Made by a program: the position numbers and the translations under genes
In this document: positions 6,042 through 8,484 of the stretch, in pieces
Layout: each line of letters opens with the position of its first letter
Position numbering within the stretch: position 1 is the stretch's first letter
Notes under the pieces: model-generated
What the model was told of the DNA's origin: nothing
The model's database searches: none
The model's input: the letters and a program-made list of their open reading frames with translations, nothing else
Origin: Desulfobulbaceae bacterium UBA5123
Lineage (GTDB): Bacteria; Desulfobacterota; Desulfobulbia; Desulfobulbales; UBA5123
Reading direction: 5' to 3'
NCBI GenBank assembly: GCA_002415465.1
Contig: DHYT01000029.1
Location: 1 to 8,484 of the forward strand
Length of the DNA: 8,484 nucleotides

Positions 6042-6070
6042 TTGTCATTTCCGTCCAAGCGGTTTAACCT
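6042..6070 (+). promoter_or_regulatory. Possible promoter for the YkgJ-like gene
   Basis: TTGTCA at 6042-6047 matches five of six -35 positions, and TAACCT at 6065-6070, 17 bases further on, is a poor -10 (three of six). It would start transcription about 40 bases before the ATG at 6117. If correct, the alternative TTG start at 6042 cannot be used because it would be inside the promoter. No clear promoter was seen for the divergent flavoprotein in the same 131-base gap. Confidence 0.35.
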
Positions 6071-6116
6071 TATCACAAAGCTACAGCCGACAAAAGCCGC
6101 AAACAAGAAACCGCAC

Positions 6117-6653
6117 ATGCAAAATTATCGAGACCTGATCACGGCACTGGATGCGGCAATCGCCGCTGCCTCCACGCACCACCGCGCACGGCTGCAATGC
6201 CGCCCCGGCTGCAGTCAATGCTGCAAGGGTTTTTCGGCGCTGCCCCTGGAAGCGGCCGCCATGCAGGAGGCACTCTCCGCGCTGGCGCCCGCCATCCGCG
6301 CCCGCGTCCGCGCCACCGCCGGGCAGGAAACGGAGCAATGCCCCTTTCTCCTCGACGACCTCTGCGCCATCTACCCGCACCGGCCGTTGATCTGCCGCAG
6401 CCAGGGGCTGGCAATCGCCTATATCGACCACGAGCGGGAGGTCATCGAGGTTTCCGCTTGCCCCATCAACTTCCCGGCGGACGAGGAATACCCCTTCAGC
6501 GAGGAAAACCTCCTCTTCATGGACCCATTCAACGACCAACTCGCCGCCATCAATCACGATTTCTGCGACATGAATGGACTCCCGCCCGCAGAGCGCATCC
6601 TTTTCCGCACCATCGCCTCCCTCGCCGCCCCCTTACCGAAGGCCTCGCCCTGA
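6117..6653 (+). CDS. YkgJ family cysteine cluster protein (zinc/iron-chelating domain)
   Basis: This encodes 178 residues from the ATG at 6117. The cysteine pattern is that of the YkgJ/CxxCxxCC family: C28-x3-C32-x2-C35-C36 (CRPGCSQCCKGFSALP, 28-43), then CPFLLDDLCAIYPHRPLICRSQG (75-97) with C75, C83 and C93, and C115 in SACPINF. These residues are thought to chelate zinc or iron; the biochemical role of the family is not settled. IYPHRPLICRSQG is the most diagnostic stretch. An upstream TTG at 6042 would add 25 basic, unconserved residues (PSKRFNLITKLQ) and overlaps a candidate promoter, so the ATG is preferred although its ribosome site (AAGAAA) is weak. The ORF that follows begins ten bases after the stop with its own AGAAAGG, so the two may have been cotranscribed. 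Confidence 0.87.
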   Translation: MQNYRDLITALDAAIAAASTHHRARLQCRPGCSQCCKGFSALPLEAAAMQEALSALAPAIRARVRATAGQETEQCPFLLDDLCAIYPHRPLICRSQGLAIAYIDHEREVIEVSACPINFPADEEYPFSEENLLFMDPFNDQLAAINHDFCDMNGLPPAERILFRTIASLAAPLPKASP

Positions 6654-6663
6654 AGAAAGGCCC

Positions 6664-6837
6664 ATGACCACCGCCAACACCGCCGCAATGGCGCAACTGG
6701 CCCAGTTAACCGAGCTCATCGCCGGGGTCTGTCATCGCCGGGGTCAGGTCTTGCGACAACACAGAAGGCATCCCCGCAACCACCTCGCCCAACGCGGTGG
6801 CCCCATCCCCTTGGCCGCCGATTCCTCCCCGTTGTAA
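6664..6837 (+). pseudogene. Doubtful short ORF, possible frameshifted gene start after the YkgJ-like gene
   Basis: An ATG at 6664 with AGAAAGG four bases upstream opens a 57-codon frame. The first 22 residues, MTTANTAAMAQLAQLTELIAGV, look like a genuine helical N-terminus. From there the frame turns into basic, Pro/Arg-rich text (CHRRGQVLRQHRRHPRNHL) that looks out of frame. The change coincides with a 16-bp tandem duplication at 6716-6747, which would shift the frame by one. Removing one copy gives another frame to about 6890 that is also not recognisable. I see either the start of a gene broken here or a chance ORF. Confidence 0.3.
6716..6747 (+). repeat. 16-bp tandem duplication at the breakpoint of the short ORF
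   Basis: TCATCGCCGGGGTCTG at 6716-6731 is followed directly by TCATCGCCGGGGTCAG at 6732-6747, with one mismatch. The first 14 bases of each are identical. The unit length is not a multiple of three. The second copy leads into GGGGTCAGGTCTTGC, which reminds me of sequence often seen beside REP/RAYT-type elements in related bacteria; that resemblance is from memory and weak. Confidence 0.7.
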
Positions 6838-7039
6838 TCACTCAAATAGTTTGTTAAGATGTGCGTCAGATATTGAGGCCATGCATCTTTAATCCAGGCG
6901 ACGAGGGTTGCCGCGCGCGCCACCTTGGTGCATGGAGACGGAAGCAGATTGAGCGTTGCCTTTGCCACTCCGGTTCTGGCAAAATAACCACCACAAACAT
7001 CTTTCCGGAACTGTGCATGCAACCTGGGACCGATACGCC
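6838..7039. other. Intergenic stretch before the di-iron protein gene; no gene recognised
   Basis: This stretch is clearly AT-richer than its neighbours. A minus-strand frame is open across it (7022 down to 6744, 92 codons), with a non-repetitive stretch reading KVARAATLVAWIKDAWPQYL. It has no ribosome site at its ATG, matches no family I know and continues into low-complexity Arg/Trp/Cys text at its end. It could be a decayed gene or chance. A candidate promoter for the next plus-strand gene lies near the right end. No tRNA, terminator or mobile-element terminus was seen. Confidence 0.4.
6956..6985 (+). promoter_or_regulatory. Possible promoter for the ODP-kinase pair
   Basis: TTGCCT at 6956-6961 and CAAAAT at 6980-6985 are 18 bases apart, each matching four of six consensus positions, and the -10 is preceded by TGG as in extended -10 promoters. 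Transcription would begin near 6992, about 48 bases before the ATG at 7040. This is suggestive only. Confidence 0.33.
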
Positions 7040-7900
7040 ATGACCGCCATCTCCAACCTGAACCTCAACTTCAACCGTCCGATCAAGATTGCCGACGACG
7101 TTTACTGGGTCGGGGTCAGCAACCCGGAAATCGGCCTGCAGGCCAACCCGTACCTGATCATTGACAACGACGAAGCCGTGCTCATCGACGGCGGCAGCCG
7201 TCCGGATTTCGCCTCGGTGATGATGAAGGTCCTCCAGACCGGGCTCCCCCCCTCATCCATCTCCACCCTGCTCTACCAGCATTACGACCCCGACCTGTGC
7301 GGCTCCATCCCCAACCTGGAAGACATCATCGACCGCCCCGATCTCAAGATCATCTCCCAGCAGGAAAACAACGTCTTTATCCGCCACTATGCCGTCCGTA
7401 CCCGCCTGACCTGCATGGAAAGCCTTGGCCGGAAGCTGGTGTTCGCCTCGGGCCGAACCCTGCGCTTCATCCCCACCCCGTATTCCCATGCCCCGGGCAG
7501 CTTTGTCACCTATGACGAAAAAAGCGGCATCCTTTTTTCAAGCGATCTCTTCGGCAGTTACAGCCACGGCCAGGATAACTTCGAACTTTTACTCTCCCTG
7601 CCCGACGCCTGTCACACCTGCACCGACCCTGTCCCGCTGCGCGAGCAGCCCGACTGCGCCACCGGCAAACACCGTTGCCGGCTGTCGAGCATCCATCGCT
7701 TTCATCGCATGATCATGACCTCCACCAAGGCCCTGCGCCACGCGGTGGACAACATCATGGCCGTCGACCCGTCGATAATCGCCCCGCAGCACGGGTTGGT
7801 GATCACCAACCGGCAGGATATCGCCACCATTGCCGCCTTTCTGCGGCGCATGGAGGATGTCGGCATCGACTACCTGCTCAAGGAGGGCAAGGATGGATGA
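7040..7900 (+). CDS. Beta-lactamase-fold oxygen-binding di-iron protein (ODP / flavodiiron-core type) with Cys-rich segment
   Basis: This encodes 286 residues of metallo-beta-lactamase fold without signal peptide. The metal ligands follow the flavodiiron/ODP pattern and not the hydrolase pattern: H81-x-D83-x-D85 in YQHYDPDLCGSIPNLE, with Leu86 where hydrolases have the HxHxDH histidine, then H150 in PYSHAPGSFVTYD, D169 in LFSSDLFGSYS and H251 in APQHG. All six positions expected for a di-iron centre are filled. It lacks the C-terminal flavodoxin domain of flavodiiron proteins, as ODPs do. Between D169 and H251 lies CHTCTDPVPLREQPDC, extended to C213: C191-x2-C194-x11-C206-x6-C213, a possible Zn or Fe-S site. 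The ATG at 7040 is preceded by only a weak GGGA; the open frame back to 6956 has no better start. A histidine kinase overlaps its end by eight bases. Likely role: O2, NO or redox sensing, or O2 reduction, in the cytoplasm. Confidence 0.85.
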   Translation: MTAISNLNLNFNRPIKIADDVYWVGVSNPEIGLQANPYLIIDNDEAVLIDGGSRPDFASVMMKVLQTGLPPSSISTLLYQHYDPDLCGSIPNLEDIIDRPDLKIISQQENNVFIRHYAVRTRLTCMESLGRKLVFASGRTLRFIPTPYSHAPGSFVTYDEKSGILFSSDLFGSYSHGQDNFELLLSLPDACHTCTDPVPLREQPDCATGKHRCRLSSIHRFHRMIMTSTKALRHAVDNIMAVDPSIIAPQHGLVITNRQDIATIAAFLRRMEDVGIDYLLKEGKDG

Positions 7901-8484
7901 AACCATCGCCTTTCTGACCACCACCGCCGGCGGCGAGAATACCGGCGAGGCGCTGCTCGACCGCTTTGCCTCCATTGTCCTGACCCAACGCGCCGACCGC
8001 ACCGATCAGTCCATTAACCAAGGTCTCTGGAAGGAACTGGTGCTGAAATACGCCCAGGCGGAAAAGGAGCTGCTCCAGCTCAACCAGTTGAAGAACAAAT
8101 TTCTCGGCATGGCCGCCCATGACCTGCGCAACCCCTTGGTGGCGATCCGCGGCTTCAGCGAGATGCTGCTCGGGGGCGGCATGGACGAGGACTCGGAGAA
8201 GGAATTTCTGACCATGATCCACAGCGCCAGCGAGGAACTGCTGACCATGCTCAACGATCTGCTGGACGTTGCCCATATCGAAAGCGGCAAATTCAACCTG
8301 CGCCCCAGCGCGGGAGACCTGCGACAGCTTGTCCGCCGCCGAATCGCCATGGCCGAGACCATGGCCTCCCGCAAGGATATCCGCATCGCCAGCAGGTTGT
8401 CCGCCCTGCCGCCCTTTCTGTTCGACCCCGAGAAGATCGGCCAGGCCGTAGACAACCTTTTGAGCAACGCCATCAAGTATTCGC
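7893..8484 (+). CDS. Histidine kinase, N-terminal part (runs off the window)
   Basis: The ATG at 7893 has a strong AGGAGG at 7881-7886 and overlaps the ODP stop by eight bases; 197 codons are visible and the frame is open at the window end. Residues 1-50 (MDETIAFLTTTAGGENTGEALL onward) show no membrane helix and no PAS or GAF motif that I recognise. A short coiled-coil-like helix (54-70) leads to the HisKA domain: KFLGMAAHDLRNPLVAIRGF (69-88) has the H-box with phospho-acceptor His76, and LTMLNDLLDVAHIESGKF (117-134) is the second dimer helix. FDPEKIGQAVDNLLSNAIKYS (177-197) is the N-box start of the ATP-binding domain, with Asn188 and Asn192. The kinase is therefore soluble and has little sensor of its own. 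Coupling to the ODP suggests that protein provides the signal. The G boxes and any receiver domain lie beyond the window. Confidence 0.93.
   Translation, partial: MDETIAFLTTTAGGENTGEALLDRFASIVLTQRADRTDQSINQGLWKELVLKYAQAEKELLQLNQLKNKFLGMAAHDLRNPLVAIRGFSEMLLGGGMDEDSEKEFLTMIHSASEELLTMLNDLLDVAHIESGKFNLRPSAGDLRQLVRRRIAMAETMASRKDIRIASRLSALPPFLFDPEKIGQAVDNLLSNAIKYS

Noticed and set aside
5986..6048. N-terminal extension of the flavoprotein to 6048
   Set aside because: The strong GGAGGA site is placed for the ATG at 5985, and the FMN loop normally starts at the first residues as in MKVVAFCGSAR.
7013..7020. Palindrome TGCATGCA upstream of the ODP gene as an operator
   Set aside because: Eight bases alone are too short to support an operator, and no second copy was seen nearby.
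7878..8276. Minus-strand open frames opposite the histidine kinase (also 8006-8476)
   Set aside because: The plus strand encodes clear HisKA and N-box motifs; the antisense frames have no recognisable content.
1..8484. CRISPR array, tRNA or rRNA genes, complete insertion sequence
   Set aside because: No regularly spaced repeats, no tRNA-like cloverleaf with CCA-adjacent stem, no rRNA-like sequence and no transposase motif were seen on either strand.

Overview
The window holds two parts that do not look as if they come from the same place. Positions 1 to about 985 are extremely GC-rich and carry, on the minus strand, a fragment of a CbiMNQO-type ECF transition-metal (cobalt/nickel) uptake operon: the tail of an upstream gene, a complete EcfT/CbiQ membrane component and the first ~56 codons of a CbiO ATPase. 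Both edges of this fragment dissolve into long G and C homopolymers (1-19 and about 985-1131), and the ATPase Walker A motif is already corrupted where it meets the edge. I read this as low-quality sequence joined to, or leading into, an unrelated contig.

From about 1132 to the end the composition is a steadier GC-rich one with clean gene structure. The gene set (TRAP transporter with a TatT lipoprotein, compact-cysteine iron-sulfur flavoprotein, YkgJ-type cysteine-cluster protein, di-iron beta-lactamase-fold protein coupled to a histidine kinase) fits an anaerobic, didermic bacterium of the Desulfobulbales/Desulfuromonadales type. This is inferred from gene content only; no rRNA or marker gene is present.

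Layout: (a) 1316-5258, plus strand, a tight five-gene operon: TatT lipoprotein, DctP periplasmic binding protein, DctQ small membrane subunit, DctM large membrane subunit and a 65-residue unknown protein. Junctions are 10 nt, 1 nt, a 4-nt ATGA overlap, and 24 nt. (b) 5257-5384, two hairpins that would terminate the opposing minus-strand gene; the stronger one has its T-tract inside the stop codon of the 65-residue gene. (c) 5410-5985, minus strand, an iron-sulfur flavoprotein. (d) 6117-6653, plus strand, a YkgJ-like zinc/iron-chelating-domain protein, divergent from the flavoprotein. (e) 6654-7039, a degenerate stretch with a doubtful short ORF and a 16-bp tandem duplication. (f) 7040-8484, an oxygen-binding-di-iron-type protein (ODP, beta-lactamase fold) with an unusual four-cysteine segment, overlapping by 8 nt a histidine kinase that runs off the window.

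The most interesting items are the ODP plus sensorless histidine kinase pair, which looks like an O2, NO or redox sensing module whose input may be the ODP itself, and the TatT-linked TRAP system, whose binding protein has lost the usual carboxylate-binding arginine.
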